A stretch of DNA of 64,000 nt from Speluncibacter jeojiensis (GTDB taxonomy: Bacteria; Actinomycetota; Actinomycetes; Mycobacteriales; Mycobacteriaceae). Below the pieces are notes generated by a model. That model searched no databases, was not told where the DNA came from, and worked only from the letters and a program-made list of their open reading frames with translations. The position numbers were made by a program, and so were the translations under genes. Below are positions 46,929 to 59,000 of the stretch, one piece after another. The stretch is from positions 62,001 to 126,000 of the forward strand of contig NZ_JAAIVF010000001.1 of assembly GCF_029589495.1 (NCBI RefSeq), given 5' to 3'. Every line of letters begins with the position of its first letter. Within the stretch, counting starts at the first letter, position 1.

Positions 46929-48671
46929 TCACTTCACGCAGGGGATGCCGCCGCTGTCCATCTGGCTGAGGTTGGTGGGCGCCGGCGCATCCTCACCCTT
47001 GCCGGTCGCCATCACCGCGGTCACCGGGGTCGGCGGGGTGGTCGAGTCCGAGCCGTCCGACGAATCGGAGCCGTCAGAACTGCCGGAGGCCGACCCGCCC
47101 AGCGACGCCGGCACGGACAGTCCGGTCCCGGCGACCAGACGCACCGTGTCCGCGGCCAGATCGGAGTTCGACTCGTAGGTGACCCCGCCGAGCAGCTTCG
47201 CCAGCTGCTGCGCCGGAGCGGCCGCCCCGGAGCCGTACTCGACGACCGAACTCGAGCGGATCGACCCGGTGGTCGCGGAGCCCCTGGTGAACCCGCGCGC
47301 AGACAGCGACTCCTCGAGCTGACCGGCCAGTCCGCTGCGACCGGACGAGTTGACCACGTTCAGCACCACCCCGGACGCGCTGTCGATCGTGCTCGCGGTC
47401 GGATCGGGGGTCGGGGTGGCGGCCGGCGACGGGCCGGCGGTGGCCGACGGATCGGCGCTGCCCTTGGGCGGACCGAGCAGCTGGCGCACGATGGCGTGGA
47501 TCGATGGCAGGTCGACGAAATTGACGTCCTCGCCGTTGGGATCCATGCCGAAGTGGTCGACGGGCAGCGTGAAGAACGTGGTATTCGCGCCGCTGAGGTT
47601 GGTGGAGTTCTTCGCGAACTGGATCAGGTTCAGCCCCGAGTCGACGGCGATGTTCTGCTTGGCGACGTCGAGGATGCCCTGGAGCTGGCCGACGTCGGTC
47701 AGTGTGCCGCGCTGCTGCAGCTGATGCGCAAGCGAGATGATGAACGCCTGCTGGCGCCGGGTGCGGTCCAGGTCGGTGAAGTTCAGGTCGGTGTTCGGGT
47801 CGCGCCGCTGGCGCACGAACGCCATCGCCTGCGAGGCGTTGATCTCCTGCACGCCCTTGTGGAAGTCCGCACCCGAGTAGCTGTCGGAGGTGTCCTCGTT
47901 CAGGCACACCTTGATCGGCTGGACCACCTCGGCGATCTGGAAGAACGCGGCGAGGGTGACCTCGACGAAGTGGTCGATCGGGACGCCGCCGAGGAACTGG
48001 CGCACCGTCGCGATCTCGGACTTGCGGCCGGCCTCGCGCGCCTTCTGCTCGAGCGTGACCGGATCCTTGACGCCCTGCGCGTCGAGCTCGTTCTTCGCCT
48101 GCGCGACCGCCAGGCCGTAGGCCTGTTTGATCTTGCCCTTGCACTGGTCGTCGGGACACCCGGCGAGGTCGACGTAATCGTCACGCGGGATGGAGATCGC
48201 GGTCGCCTTCGAGCCGTCGCCGGGCACGTGCAGCAGGATCAGCACGTTCGCGTTGTAGCCGCCGTTCTCCTGGTCGCCCGCGTGCAGCGCCTGATACATC
48301 GCGGCGGGCAGCGGGTTGCCCTTCTCGTCGAGCCGGCTGTCCAGACCCATGATGAGGATGTTCTGGTCGCCGCCGGCCGACTTGGGCTGGTTGCCCTCCG
48401 CCAGCACATCGGACTGGGTGAACCCGGTGGTGACGCTGCGATAAGCGGCCCAGCCGACCCCGGTGACCGCGACCACGGCGATCGCGACGAGCGTCACGAC
48501 GACGCGCAGGAACACCATGGGGCGCAGCTTGCCGACGACTCCGCGACCGTTCGTCCTGGCTGCGCGGCTGTTGCTGCTCTTGGCTCTGCGGCTGTGACTG
48601 CGACTGTGGCTGGGGCGCGAGTGACGGGAGGGTCCAGGCGGGACTGCCAACAGGGCCTCCTCGTCTGCCAT
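46929..48671 (-). CDS. LytR-CpsA-Psr family cell-wall ligase
   Basis: A 580-residue membrane enzyme that transfers lipid-linked polymers (arabinogalactan in this group) to peptidoglycan. A basic N-terminal tail precedes one helix (about 52-72, MVFLRVVVTLVAIAVVAVTG). The LCP domain starts at NILIMGLDSR (about 102), with SIPRDDYVDLAG and QRRDPNTDLNFTDLDRTRRQ carrying the catalytic arginines and aspartates. A LytR_C domain (VVLNVVNSSGRSGLAGQLEE, about 420) and a long acidic Ser/Asp tail follow. The start is ATG 48671. Confidence 0.87.
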   Translation of the reverse strand: MADEEALLAVPPGPSRHSRPSHSRSHSRRAKSSNSRAARTNGRGVVGKLRPMVFLRVVVTLVAIAVVAVTGVGWAAYRSVTTGFTQSDVLAEGNQPKSAGGDQNILIMGLDSRLDEKGNPLPAAMYQALHAGDQENGGYNANVLILLHVPGDGSKATAISIPRDDYVDLAGCPDDQCKGKIKQAYGLAVAQAKNELDAQGVKDPVTLEQKAREAGRKSEIATVRQFLGGVPIDHFVEVTLAAFFQIAEVVQPIKVCLNEDTSDSYSGADFHKGVQEINASQAMAFVRQRRDPNTDLNFTDLDRTRRQQAFIISLAHQLQQRGTLTDVGQLQGILDVAKQNIAVDSGLNLIQFAKNSTNLSGANTTFFTLPVDHFGMDPNGEDVNFVDLPSIHAIVRQLLGPPKGSADPSATAGPSPAATPTPDPTASTIDSASGVVLNVVNSSGRSGLAGQLEESLSARGFTRGSATTGSIRSSSVVEYGSGAAAPAQQLAKLLGGVTYESNSDLAADTVRLVAGTGLSVPASLGGSASGSSDGSDSSDGSDSTTPPTPVTAVMATGKGEDAPAPTNLSQMDSGGIPCVK

Positions 48672-48840
48672 AGCCGTCGTCCGTCGGTGCCGTGGCACAC
48701 GCCGAGCAGGACCGAGGAGCGACCCCGGTCGGGTAGTCCATGAAACCATCCGAAGCTGTGAGCCCACTGAGCGGCATCCGGTGCGCGCGTACGACAACCG
48801 TGGCGGCGGCGCGTCCTGGACACCAACACCGCCGTTCACA

Positions 48841-48846
48841 TATAAC
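48841..48846 (+). promoter_or_regulatory. -10 box of the TetR gene (leaderless)
   Basis: TATAAC lies eight bases before the GTG start of the TetR gene at 48855. This spacing puts the transcription start at or next to the start codon, as in leaderless actinobacterial transcripts. No clear -35 is seen. Confidence 0.5.
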
Positions 48847-48854
48847 GTCAGGTT

Positions 48855-49520
48855 GTGGAGGCCGCCGAAGAACCCCTGGAACTGGTGCCCCGTCGTCGAC
48901 CGATCCAGGATCGTAGCAAGCGACGCTTCGACACCCTGCTCACCGCGTCGCGGGAACTGCTGGTCGACGTCGGTTTCGAATCGTTCACCTGCGAGGAGGT
49001 CGCGACCCGGGCCGAGGTGCCGATCGGGACGCTCTACCAGTTCTTCGCGAACAAGTACGTCATCGTGTGCGAACTCGACCGTCAGGACCTGGTGGCGGTC
49101 CAGCAGGAGCTGTCGGACTTCGGCGGGGAGATCCCCTCGCTCGACTGGCTGCGCTTCCTCGACCGGTTCGTCGACCACCTCGCCCAGCTGTGGCTGACGG
49201 ACCCGTCCCGTAGAGCCGTCTGGCTGGCCGTCCAGGCCACTCCGGCCACCCGGGCCACCGCCGCCATCCACGAGCGTGCGCTGGCGCAGCAGGTGGCGCG
49301 TGCGCTGGCCCCGCTGATCCCCCGCAACCGGCGGCACCTGCGCACGATCATGGCCGACGTGCTCGTGCACATGGTCTATTCGATGCTGAACTTCTCGGTG
49401 CAGGACGGCCAGTCCCACACCGAGGTGGTCGTCGAGCTCAAGCGGATGATGCGCGCGTACCTGATCTTCGCCGCCCAGGACGGCGATGCGGAGCCGGACG
49501 ACGACCCGGACCCCTCGTAG
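48855..49520 (+). CDS. TetR-family transcriptional regulator
   Basis: A 221-residue regulator. The HTH is at residues 20-65 (RRFDTLLTASRELLVDVGFE, SFTCEEVATRAEVPIGTLYQFFANK), then an all-helical ligand domain and an acidic end. It is divergent from the LCP gene (about 183 bases between starts), which holds the likely shared control region, and it ends in front of a strong terminator. The ligand is unknown. The start is a GTG with a TATAAC box immediately upstream. Confidence 0.85.
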   Translation: MEAAEEPLELVPRRRPIQDRSKRRFDTLLTASRELLVDVGFESFTCEEVATRAEVPIGTLYQFFANKYVIVCELDRQDLVAVQQELSDFGGEIPSLDWLRFLDRFVDHLAQLWLTDPSRRAVWLAVQATPATRATAAIHERALAQQVARALAPLIPRNRRHLRTIMADVLVHMVYSMLNFSVQDGQSHTEVVVELKRMMRAYLIFAAQDGDAEPDDDPDPS

Positions 49521-49557
49521 GCCCGCCCACGCCCCTCGTCAACGTCCCCACGACGCA

Positions 49558-49593
49558 CAGCGGCACCCCCGAAAGAATCCGGGGGTGCCGCTG
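49558..49593. terminator. Bidirectional terminator between TetR and acpS
   Basis: A perfect 14-base stem starting CAGCGGCACCCCCG, with an 8-base loop, and followed by TATTACT. It ends both the TetR transcript and the fas-acpS transcript. Confidence 0.8.
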
Positions 49594-49615
49594 TATTACT
49601 CAGTCCTGAACGCGC

Positions 49616-50011
49616 TCAGGCGCTCTCGATCACCGCGAACGCGCCTGCCATGTCGCCGTCGTGCGTCAGCGACACGTGGATGCGCACATCCGGCATCGCG
49701 GCCGCCACCGCGCCGGACAGCCGGATCGACGGCCGCCCCCACGCGTCGGTGACCACCTCGATCTCCTCGGGCCGGACCTGATCCAGGGCGGGCCGGTGGG
49801 CGAAGTTGCCCCCGGACCATGCCTTGATCACCGCTTCCTTCGCGGCCCACCGGGCTGCCAGGTGCCGGGCCGGATCGGAGGAGCGCTGCGCGCTGTCCCG
49901 GCGTTCACCCGCCGTGAAACTGCGCAGCACCTCGGTACCCGGCCTGCCGAGTTGCTCGGCGAACTCGGAGACCGACACCAGATCCAGTCCGACACCCAGC
50001 ACCGAACTCAT
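49616..50011 (-). CDS. acpS: Holo-ACP synthase for FAS-I
   Basis: A 131-residue phosphopantetheinyl transferase that activates the ACP domain of the fatty acid synthase. The motifs are GVGLDLVSVSEFAEQL (metal-binding Asp) and RWAAKEAVIKAW (Glu and Lys). The start overlaps the fas stop by ATGA, as in M. tuberculosis, where Rv2523c follows Rv2524c. The tight coupling sets the ratio of the two proteins. Confidence 0.95.
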   Translation of the reverse strand: MSSVLGVGLDLVSVSEFAEQLGRPGTEVLRSFTAGERRDSAQRSSDPARHLAARWAAKEAVIKAWSGGNFAHRPALDQVRPEEIEVVTDAWGRPSIRLSGAVAAAMPDVRIHVSLTHDGDMAGAFAVIESA

Positions 50012-53000
50012 CGAGCGGAATCCTCCCCCGCCCCCTCGAACCGGAACACGCCCTCGCTCGAGAGCCGCGCCCGCGGATCCAACAGCACCTGCGCCTCGTG
50101 CTCACGCTTGGAGACCTTCTGGTCCTGCGGGCCGCAACCGCAGCCGTCGAAGCGGGTGCCCTCGGGACGCTGGTACAGCGCCTCGCCGCCGCACATCGCC
50201 TCGGCGATGCGCCGCCGGCCCGCCACCGCACGCTCGGTCGCCCGCGCCACGTAGTCCTCGCGCTCGGCCGGCGCCAGCGCGGCGACGAACGCCTCCGGGT
50301 GCACCATCGCGATCAACCCGGCGACGTGTCCGAAGCCGAGGCTGGTCAGCAGACCCGCGCGCAGCGGCATGTCGGCACCGAACCGGAGCGGCTCGCGCGC
50401 CCACACCAGGTGCGGGTACTCGACGAACTTCTCGTCGACGCAGTCGAGGCTGCGGTTCGGCGGGACCACACCGTGCTCGAGCACCTGGCACAGGCCGGCC
50501 AGCTGGAAGGCGGCCGCGCCGCCCTTCGAGTGACCGGTCAGCGACTTCTGCGAGACCACGAACAGCGGGTTGCCCTCGCTGCGCCCGATCGCCGAGGCGA
50601 TCCGCTCGTGCAGCTCGGACTCGTTCGGATCATTTGCTGCCGTGGAGGTGTCGTGCTTGGAGATCACCGCGATGTCGTCCGCGGTCAACCCCAGCTTCGC
50701 CAGCGAGCGGGCCAGCGCCGACTCGCTGCCGCCGCGGGCCGCACCCAGCGCGCCGATGCCCGGGGCCGGGATCGACGTGTGCACGCCGTCCGCGAACGAA
50801 CCGGCCCACGCGACGACGCCGAGCACCGGCAGTCCCATCTGCAGGGCGAGGTCGCCGCGGGCCAGCAGCACCGTGCCGCCGCCCTGCGCCTCGACGAAGC
50901 CGCCACGGCGACGGTCGTTGGCCCGCGAGTACCGACGCTCGTCGATTCCCTTGGCCGCCATGGCCGCCGAGTTCGCGGTCGCCGACATGTCACCGAAACC
51001 GACGACGCCCTCGATGCTCAGGTCGTCGAAGCCGCCGGCCACCACGAACTGCGCCTTGCCGAGGTGGATCTTGTCGACACCCTCCTCGACCGACACCGCG
51101 GCCGTGGCGCACGCCGCCACCGGGTGCACCATCGCGCCGTAGCCGCCGACGTACGACTGCATCACGTGCGCGGCGATGACGTTCGGCAGCGCCTCCTGCA
51201 GCGTGTCGTTTGCGTGCGCCTCACCGAGCAGGTTGTCGATGTACAGCGAACGCATCGCCGACATTCCGCCCATACCGGTGCCCTGGGTGTTGGCCACCAT
51301 CGTCGGGTGCACCCAGCGCAGCAGTTCCGCAGGAGTGAACCCGGCGCCGAGGAACGCGTCCACCGTGCACACCAGGTTCCACTGGGCGACACGGTCGATC
51401 GAGCTGACCATGTCGGCCGGGATGCCCCACGTGGTCGGGTCGAACCCGGTCGGGATCTGGCCGCCGACCGTGCGGGTCAGGTTGACCTTGCGCGGCACCC
51501 GGATCTCGGTGCCCGCCTTGCGGGTGACCTTCCAGTCCCCGCTGTCGGCCACCGGGGTGACGACCGTGCGCTCCGGGTCCGCGTCCTGGAAGGCTCGGGC
51601 CTCGGCCTCGTTCGAGACCACGAAGCTCAGGTCGTCGTCGAGGAAGACCGACGTGAGCAGCGGGGCGGTCTGGTCGACCATCGCGCCGTCGTCCGCGAAC
51701 GTGCGGATGCCGCAGCGCGAGAGCACCTCGTCGTGGTACCGATCGGCGATCTCGGCCTCCGGGACGAGCTCGCCGCTCTCGGCGTCGTACCAGCCGGCCT
51801 TCGGCGAAGACTCCCAGGTGATCAGCCCCGTCGTCCACGCGAGCTCGACAACGCCTGCGGCGGAGAGCTTCTCGTCGACCTCGACCTCGAAGCGGGTGCG
51901 CGACGAGCCGTAGGGCCCGAGCTCACCGGCGCCGACGACAACCACCAGGTCCTCCGGACGGGCCTCGACGGTCGGCCAGCTCGGCCGCGCCGTCGGCGCC
52001 TCGGCTCCCGGCGGGGTCGGCAGCGCCGCGATGGTCGCCTGCGCGTCGACACCGTCGACCGTCTCGGCCCCGTCCTCCGCGTCGGCCGTCTCGTCCGCGC
52101 GGTCCGACGCGAGCGCCGCCAGATCCAGCTCCGCCTCGCCGAGGCCCCCGGTCAGGTCGGCGTGCACCGGCGCGACCTGCGCGCTCTGCCGCACGCCCGC
52201 ACCGCAACGCCCGAGCAGCTCGGCCGCGATCTCGTCGGTCGACCAGGTACGCACCCCGGCCGCCTCGACCTGCTGCACCAGCGGATCGTTGCCGCCCATC
52301 AGCCCGGTGCCGCGCACCCAGCCGATGATCGCGTGCACCAGCGTGACCCGCTCGGCCCAACCCTTCTCCGCGTTCCAGCGGCCGACCAGCGCGTCGAGCG
52401 CCGCCTTCGACTCGCCGTAGGCGCCGTCACCGCCGAACTTGCCGCGGTTCGGCGAGCCGGGCAGCACCACGTGCAGCCGGCTGTCGAGGTCGTGGTCGGC
52501 GCCGATGACGGACAGTCCGGCGATCAGCCGCTCGACCGACCACAGCAGCACACGCTGCTGCAGTTCGGACTTCGGTCCGGCATCGCGCAGGTCGCCGCCG
52601 ACGCGCGGCGCCGCGAACGGGAACAGCAGCGTCGGGGTCAGGGCCTGCTTGATGACCGTCTTCGCACCACCGGCGGACTCGGTCTGCACCGAGCCGACCC
52701 AGTCGACGAGCGCGTCGACATCACCGAACGACGCCATGTTCGCCGGCACCACCCACAGCGCCGCACCGGTGCGGGCGTTGGCGCGGTACAGCTCCCGGTA
52801 GAAGCCGAGCCGCTCCGAGTTCAGCGAGGACGTGGTCGCGACCACCGTCGCGCCGCCGGCCAGCAGCTCGCCGACCACCGCGGCCGCGATGGATCCGCGG
52901 CTGGCGCCGGTGACCACGGCGACCTCGTCGCTCCACGCGCCGGCCTCGCCGTCACCCTTGCGGGCGCTCGCCGCGATCTCGCGGTAGCGCTCGGCGAGCT

Positions 53001-56000
53001 TGGTACGGCCGTCGAGCAGCGCGCGCTTCTGCCACCAGCGGGCGTGCGCCTCGACGGTTCCGTCCACGCCGGCGAACCGGTCGGCGATCTCCGCCGCGAC
53101 GACGTCCTCCGCCGTCCATATCCGCGCGAGATCCTCACGGGCGGTGGCCCACCGGTCGTCGATCAGCACGGCACGGCGGCCGTCGAAGACCGGGGCGACC
53201 TGACGCGGCCAGTCGGCGCCGAGCTCGTCGGCGACCAACTCGGCCAGTTCACGGTCGGTCGAGTCGGCCGGATCCGTCGACAGCTGGTCGGCGTGACCGA
53301 GCTTCTCGAGTACCAGGCGGGCCGCCGAGGCCAGCACACCGTCGGGTCCGGCGATCTGGTCGGCGAACTCTCCCAGCGCGGCCGAGTCGACCACACCGGA
53401 GGCCGCCGCCGCGGCCGGCTTGCTGACCGCGATGCCGCGCGCCGCACCGACCGCCTGCACCGCCGCGTCGATGAGCGCGTCGACCGAACCACCGTCGCTG
53501 ACGGGGCCGTCGACGAGTCCGCCGAGGTCGCCGCCGCGCACGCTCGAACCGTCCCGGCTGCCCAGGGCGACCGCCGCGGTCACGTGCGAGGCCCAGCCGT
53601 CGCCGAGCTCCCAGACGCCGCGCACCCGCTCGCCGATGACCGCCGGACGCTTGCCGGACGGGCCGAGGACCCGCCGCAGCTGGTCGCCGATCGCATCGGT
53701 GAGCACCGGCCCGAAGGCACGGTAGGTGCGGGCCATCGTGTCGACGGTCTTGCCGAGCGTCGGCATGTCCGCGTCCGCCGCACCGTCGATGGCCCCGAGC
53801 GACAGCTCCGCGCCCAGGTCGACCAGCAGCTGGTTGCGCCGCGAGGACGCACCGTCGCACAGCGACTCGATGGTGTCCGAGGCGGTGATCTGATCGCCGC
53901 GCAGCTTCGTCCACAGCGCGATCAGTGTGGCCGTCGCGTCGGCCGCGGTGAAGGCGATGTCGTCCGGTCGCGGGGCGCCGGGCGCGGCAGCGGGGGCTGC
54001 CGGCGCGGCTGCGGCGGGGGCCGACTCTGCGGCGGGGGCCGCCGCTTCCGCCGTCGACTCGATGACGTCTTCCTCGACCGGCGCGGGCTCGACGTCGGTG
54101 CCGCGCACCAGGTTCGCGTCGCGCTCGGAGTTGAGCACCTCGGGGGTGCGCCCGAACCGGCCGGGCAGCTTGAGCGTCTGCGAGGCGAGGTTCGCCACAG
54201 TCGGGGCCGAGCTGACGCCGACCTCGACGAAGCGGTCCACGTCCAGGCCCCCGGTCGCCTCGTCGGCGAACAGCAGGTCCTGCGTCTCGATCCACCGGAC
54301 CGGGCTGGCGAACTGCCACGCCAGCAGCTCGATCAGCACGCGCCGGCACAGCGCCTGCGGATCCTTCGCGTGGGTGTCGAAGTCCGCCAGCACCTCCTGC
54401 AGCGGCTCGGACGGCACCAGGTCCGCGATCTCTTGGATGAAGTCGCGCTCGAGCGAGAACTGACGCGGCACCAGGTTCGGGATGTAGCGCCCGATCAGGA
54501 TCGACGGGTCGATGCTGTGCGGCACCAGGTCCTCGAGCGTGCGGCGGAAGTCCGGGACACCGCCGCGCAGCACGGAGGAGTGGAACGGGACGTCGATGCC
54601 GGGCACCAGAATGAAGGCCCGCTTGCCGCCGACCTCGTTGCGACGCCGGTCGATCTCGGTCTCGAGAGCCTCGAGACCGGCGACCGTGCCGGCGATTGCG
54701 TACTGCGAGCCGCGCAGGTTGTAGTTGACGACCTGCAGGAACTCATCGGCACTCGCCGCGACCTCGGCGACGAAGTCGGCGACCTCGTCGTCGGCGATGC
54801 CCGCCTGCGACGGCCGGATCGCGCCGAGCCGGTAGTCGCTGCGGCCCTCCTCGTCGCGGGGGACGAGGTGGTGCATGGCGGTGCCGCGCTGGAACACGAC
54901 CTCGAGGACCGCCTCGAGCGGGATCACCTGGGCGACGGCGGCGAGCGCGTTGTACTCGCCGACCGAGTGGCCGGCGAACAGCGCGTCGTCGTCGAACGCC
55001 TGGTTCTCGCGCAGCTCGGCGACCTGAGCGGCCGCGAGCGCGGCCATGGCGACCTGGGTGAACTGGGTCAGGAACAGCACGCCGTCCGGGTGCTTGTGCT
55101 CGATGCCGCGGGCCTTGAGCACGGTCGGGTTGTCGCGCACGACCGCGAGGATCGAGAAGCCCAGCGCCTCACGGGTGTGCTTGTCCGCGCGGTCCCAGAT
55201 CTCCTTGGCGGCCGCGGAACGCGAACGCCCGTCCATGCCCATGCCCTTGCTCTGGATGCCCTGGCCGGGGAACGCGTAGACGGTCTTCGGCGGGGCGGTG
55301 CGAGCGGTCGCCAGCATGACCAGCTCGCCGTCGACGCGGCAGCCGACCTCGACGACCTCGGCGCCGGCGGTCAGTCCGACCCGCTCGACCCGCACATCGA
55401 TCTCGGCACCCGGCCGGACCATGCCCAGGAAGCGGGCGGTCCACCCGACCAGAGGCGTTGCGGTGCGGGAGTTCTCACGCTCGTCGACGGAGGTCGCGAC
55501 CTGCTGCGCGGCGGCGGAGAGCCACATGCCGTGCACGATCGGGTCGCCCAGGCCGGCCAGCTTGGCGGCGGCGACCGAGGTGTGGATCGGGTTGTGGTCG
55601 CCGGAGACGGTGGCGAACGCGCTCATGTCGCCCGGCGCGACGATGGTCGCCTCGCGGCGACGGCGACGCGGGGTCTCGACGACCTCGCCGGTGAGCGAAC
55701 CGCCCGCGCGCTGCGGGTCGGCGAGCTCGCCGCGGCCGGCGCGGCCACGGATCGCGAAGCGCTCGACCAGGGTGGCGATCGGCGCGGCCTTCAGGCCCTC
55801 GTCACGCATCGAGCCGACCTCGACGCGCACCTCGACCACGCGGCCGAGCTCGGTGTCGACGACCGAGGTGCTCTCGGCCTTGACCACCAGGATGCTGGTC
55901 TCGGTCGGCAGCTGGTCGTGCAGGTCGATGCCGTGGTCGAGGTGGACCAGGTCCAGCATGCCCTCGATGACGCTGGTGTCCGCGTCGGTGCGGGCGGCGC

Positions 56001-59000
56001 CGAGCACCGCGAACACCGCCGGCCAGCAGGCGCCGACGAGCACGTCGGGCACCGCCTTGCCGCTGGTGCGCAGCGGGGCGGTCATGCCGGAGCCGGTGAC
56101 CCCGGCGTGGTCGGCGATGAGGTCGGGCGTCCAGGCCAGGTTGATCCGGGCGACCGGGCGGGCCGTGCCGTCCCCGGATGCGACGGTCTTGACCTCCGGC
56201 AGCGCGCCGCCGGCGGCCACCTCGAGGAGCGCGGACATCGCGGCGTTCGCGTCGTCCTCGCTGACGATCGGCGCACCGCCGTCGAGCGTGCCGGCGGGCA
56301 CGGTGATGCGGATCTGCACCGACCGGCCCGTACCGAGGGCGCCGGCGAGGAGCGGCACCGTCAGCTGCACGTGCTCGTCGTCGAGGACGGTGAGCGTGGC
56401 GCCGGTCGACGCGTGGGTGGCGGTCGCGCCGGAGCCGTTGCCGGCCGCGATCGACCACTCGGCCACCTCGCCGAGCCGGTGCACGGGGTTCTTGGTCATC
56501 CGACCGGCCCAGGTGACGTCAGGCGCCGCGAGCACCACGTCGAGCAGACCGGTGGCCCGGCCGGTGTGGCGACGGCTCGCGATCGCGAGCGGCTGCTCGC
56601 CGCTCTCGGCGAGCTTGTCGGCGGTGCCGCGTTCGAAGCGGTCCATCAGCTCGCCGATGGGCTCGTCGACGCGGGTGATGCCGGCGACCGCCACCGTGCC
56701 CGGGATGATGCAGACCTGGTCGGCGCCGTAGCGCGGGTCGTGGGCCTGCCACAGCGAGTCGGACCGCCACCAACGGCGCACGTCCTTGTCGACGACCGGC
56801 ACGAAGTTGACCGGCTTGCCCGGGGTGCGGCACAGCTCCACGAAGAACGACACGTCGGCCGGGTGGAGCAGCGCCGTGTCGGCCTCCGGGTACTGGGCCA
56901 GCAGCGTCTCGAGCGCCGCGCGCGGGTCCTCGAGCGCCGCAGCGTCGTCGAACAGTGTCGGGATCGCGCCGCGGTCGAGCGGGTGCAGCCGCGCCTCGGC
57001 GCGCTGCAGCATCTGACCGAAGCGGTCCCGCCAGGTGACGTCGACCCACACCGACGCGTGGGCATGCGCCACCACGTCGGAGAAGTCGGACCCGAAATCG
57101 CTGCCGAGGCCGACGCGATTCTGCTCGGGCTCCCCGACCGCCAGTTCCAGGTAGCGGCGCAGCCACTGCGCATAGCTCAGCCGCGCGAGGTCGCCGAAGT
57201 AGGGCTTCGCGGTGCGCGCGAGGGCCTCGACGATCTCGTCACGCCGCGCGGCGACCGCGTCGGCGTCGCCGGCGACCTCGTCGAGCAGACGGCCGCACTG
57301 CGAGGCCGCGTTGTCGATCTCGTGGATGTCCGCGCCGAGCTGGCTGCGACCGGAGGCCATGCCGCCGGCCGCGGTGCCCGCGCCGACCCACTCGGCGGTG
57401 CCGGGGGTGTCGACCAGCAGCTGCTTGACCGCAGGCGCGGTGGTCGCCTCGAGCGCCGCCATGGCCGCGGTGCCGACGATGACGCCGTCGAGCGGCATCT
57501 GCGGGTAGCCGTGGGTCAGGGCCCACTCGCCGGTCAGGTACTCGGCCGCCCGCTCCGGGGTGCCGATGCCGCCGCCGACGCACACCACCAGGTTCGGTCG
57601 GGCGCGCAGCTCGGCGTAGGTGGTGAGAAGCAGCTCGTCGAGGTCCTCCCAGGAGTGGTGGCCGCCGGCCTTGCCGCCCTCGATCTGCACGATGATCGGG
57701 AAGTCGGGCACCTCGGCGCCGATGCGGATCACCGAGCGGATCTGCGCGACAGTGCCCGGCTTGAACGCGATGTAGGGGATGCCGACCTCGCCGCGCTCGG
57801 CGATCAGCGCCAGCGCGTCCTCGAGTTCGGGGATGCCCGCGGAGACCACGACACCGTCGATCGCGGCACCCGCGGTGCGGGCCTTCTGCACCAGGCGCTT
57901 GCCGCCGAGCTGCAGCTGCCACAGGTAGGGGTCGAGGAACAGCGAGTTGAACTGGACCGCGCGGCCCGGCTCGAGCAGGTCACCGAGCTCGGCGATGCGG
58001 TCGGCGAAGATCTTCTCGGTCACCTGGCCGCCGCCGGCCAGCTCGGCCCAGTGGCCGGCGTTCGCAGCCGCCGCGACGATCTGGGCGTCGACCGTGGTGG
58101 GGGTCATGCCGCCCAGCAGGATCGGCGAGCGACCGGTCAGGCGGGTGAACGACGTCTCGACGACGGTCCTGCCGTCGGGGAGCGTGCGCAGCGTGGGCCG
58201 GTACGCCGACCACGGCTGCTCGACGTCGGGCGCCGCGCCGGGGGTGAACAGGTTGCGGGTGCCCCCGCGGGTGGCCGCGGGGACCACGCCGATACCGCTG
58301 CCGCGCAGCGCGCTGCTGGTCATGCGGGTGAGCAGGTCGCCGGGTCCGAGGTCGAGCACCCAGCGGGCACCGGACTCGACGGCGCGGTCCAGCTCGGCGA
58401 CCCAGTCGACCGGGTCGACCAGCAGCGCGCGGGCCAGCCGGCCCGCCCGGTCTGCGTCCAGATCGCAGCGGGCGGCCCAGTCGGCCACCAGCTCGGCCGC
58501 CTCGGCCAGCACCGGGTGGTGGAAGCCGACCTCGACCGCGACCGCCTCGAAGGTCGGGGCGAACGGCGCACCACCGGTGCGCTTGGCATCGCGATCTGCC
58601 TTCTCCCGGGCGGCGATCTGCTCGGCGTGCACCTGGAAGCGCGCCAACTGCTCGGGGGCACCGGTCAGCACGACGCGGCGCCGGCCGTTGCGGATGGCGA
58701 GGACGGGGACCGCGACGCCGCTCAGGTCGGTGAACAGCTCGGCCAGGATCTCCTCGATGCGGGCCGGCTCGACGCCGGAGACGGCGAGCATCGGCGAACG
58801 CTGCGGCGTGCCGACCAGCCCGCGACGGCGGGCGACGAGGGTCGCGGCCGCACCGATCAACTGGGCGATGGCGAGCAGTTCCGCGTCGTCGCGGCCCTGC
58901 GCCTGCACGGCCTCGGCGGCCAACAGTCCCTGCGAGTGGCCGAGGACCAGCGCGGGGCGGGTGCTGCGGGGATCGAGCCCGGAGGCCGCCAGCGCGCGCA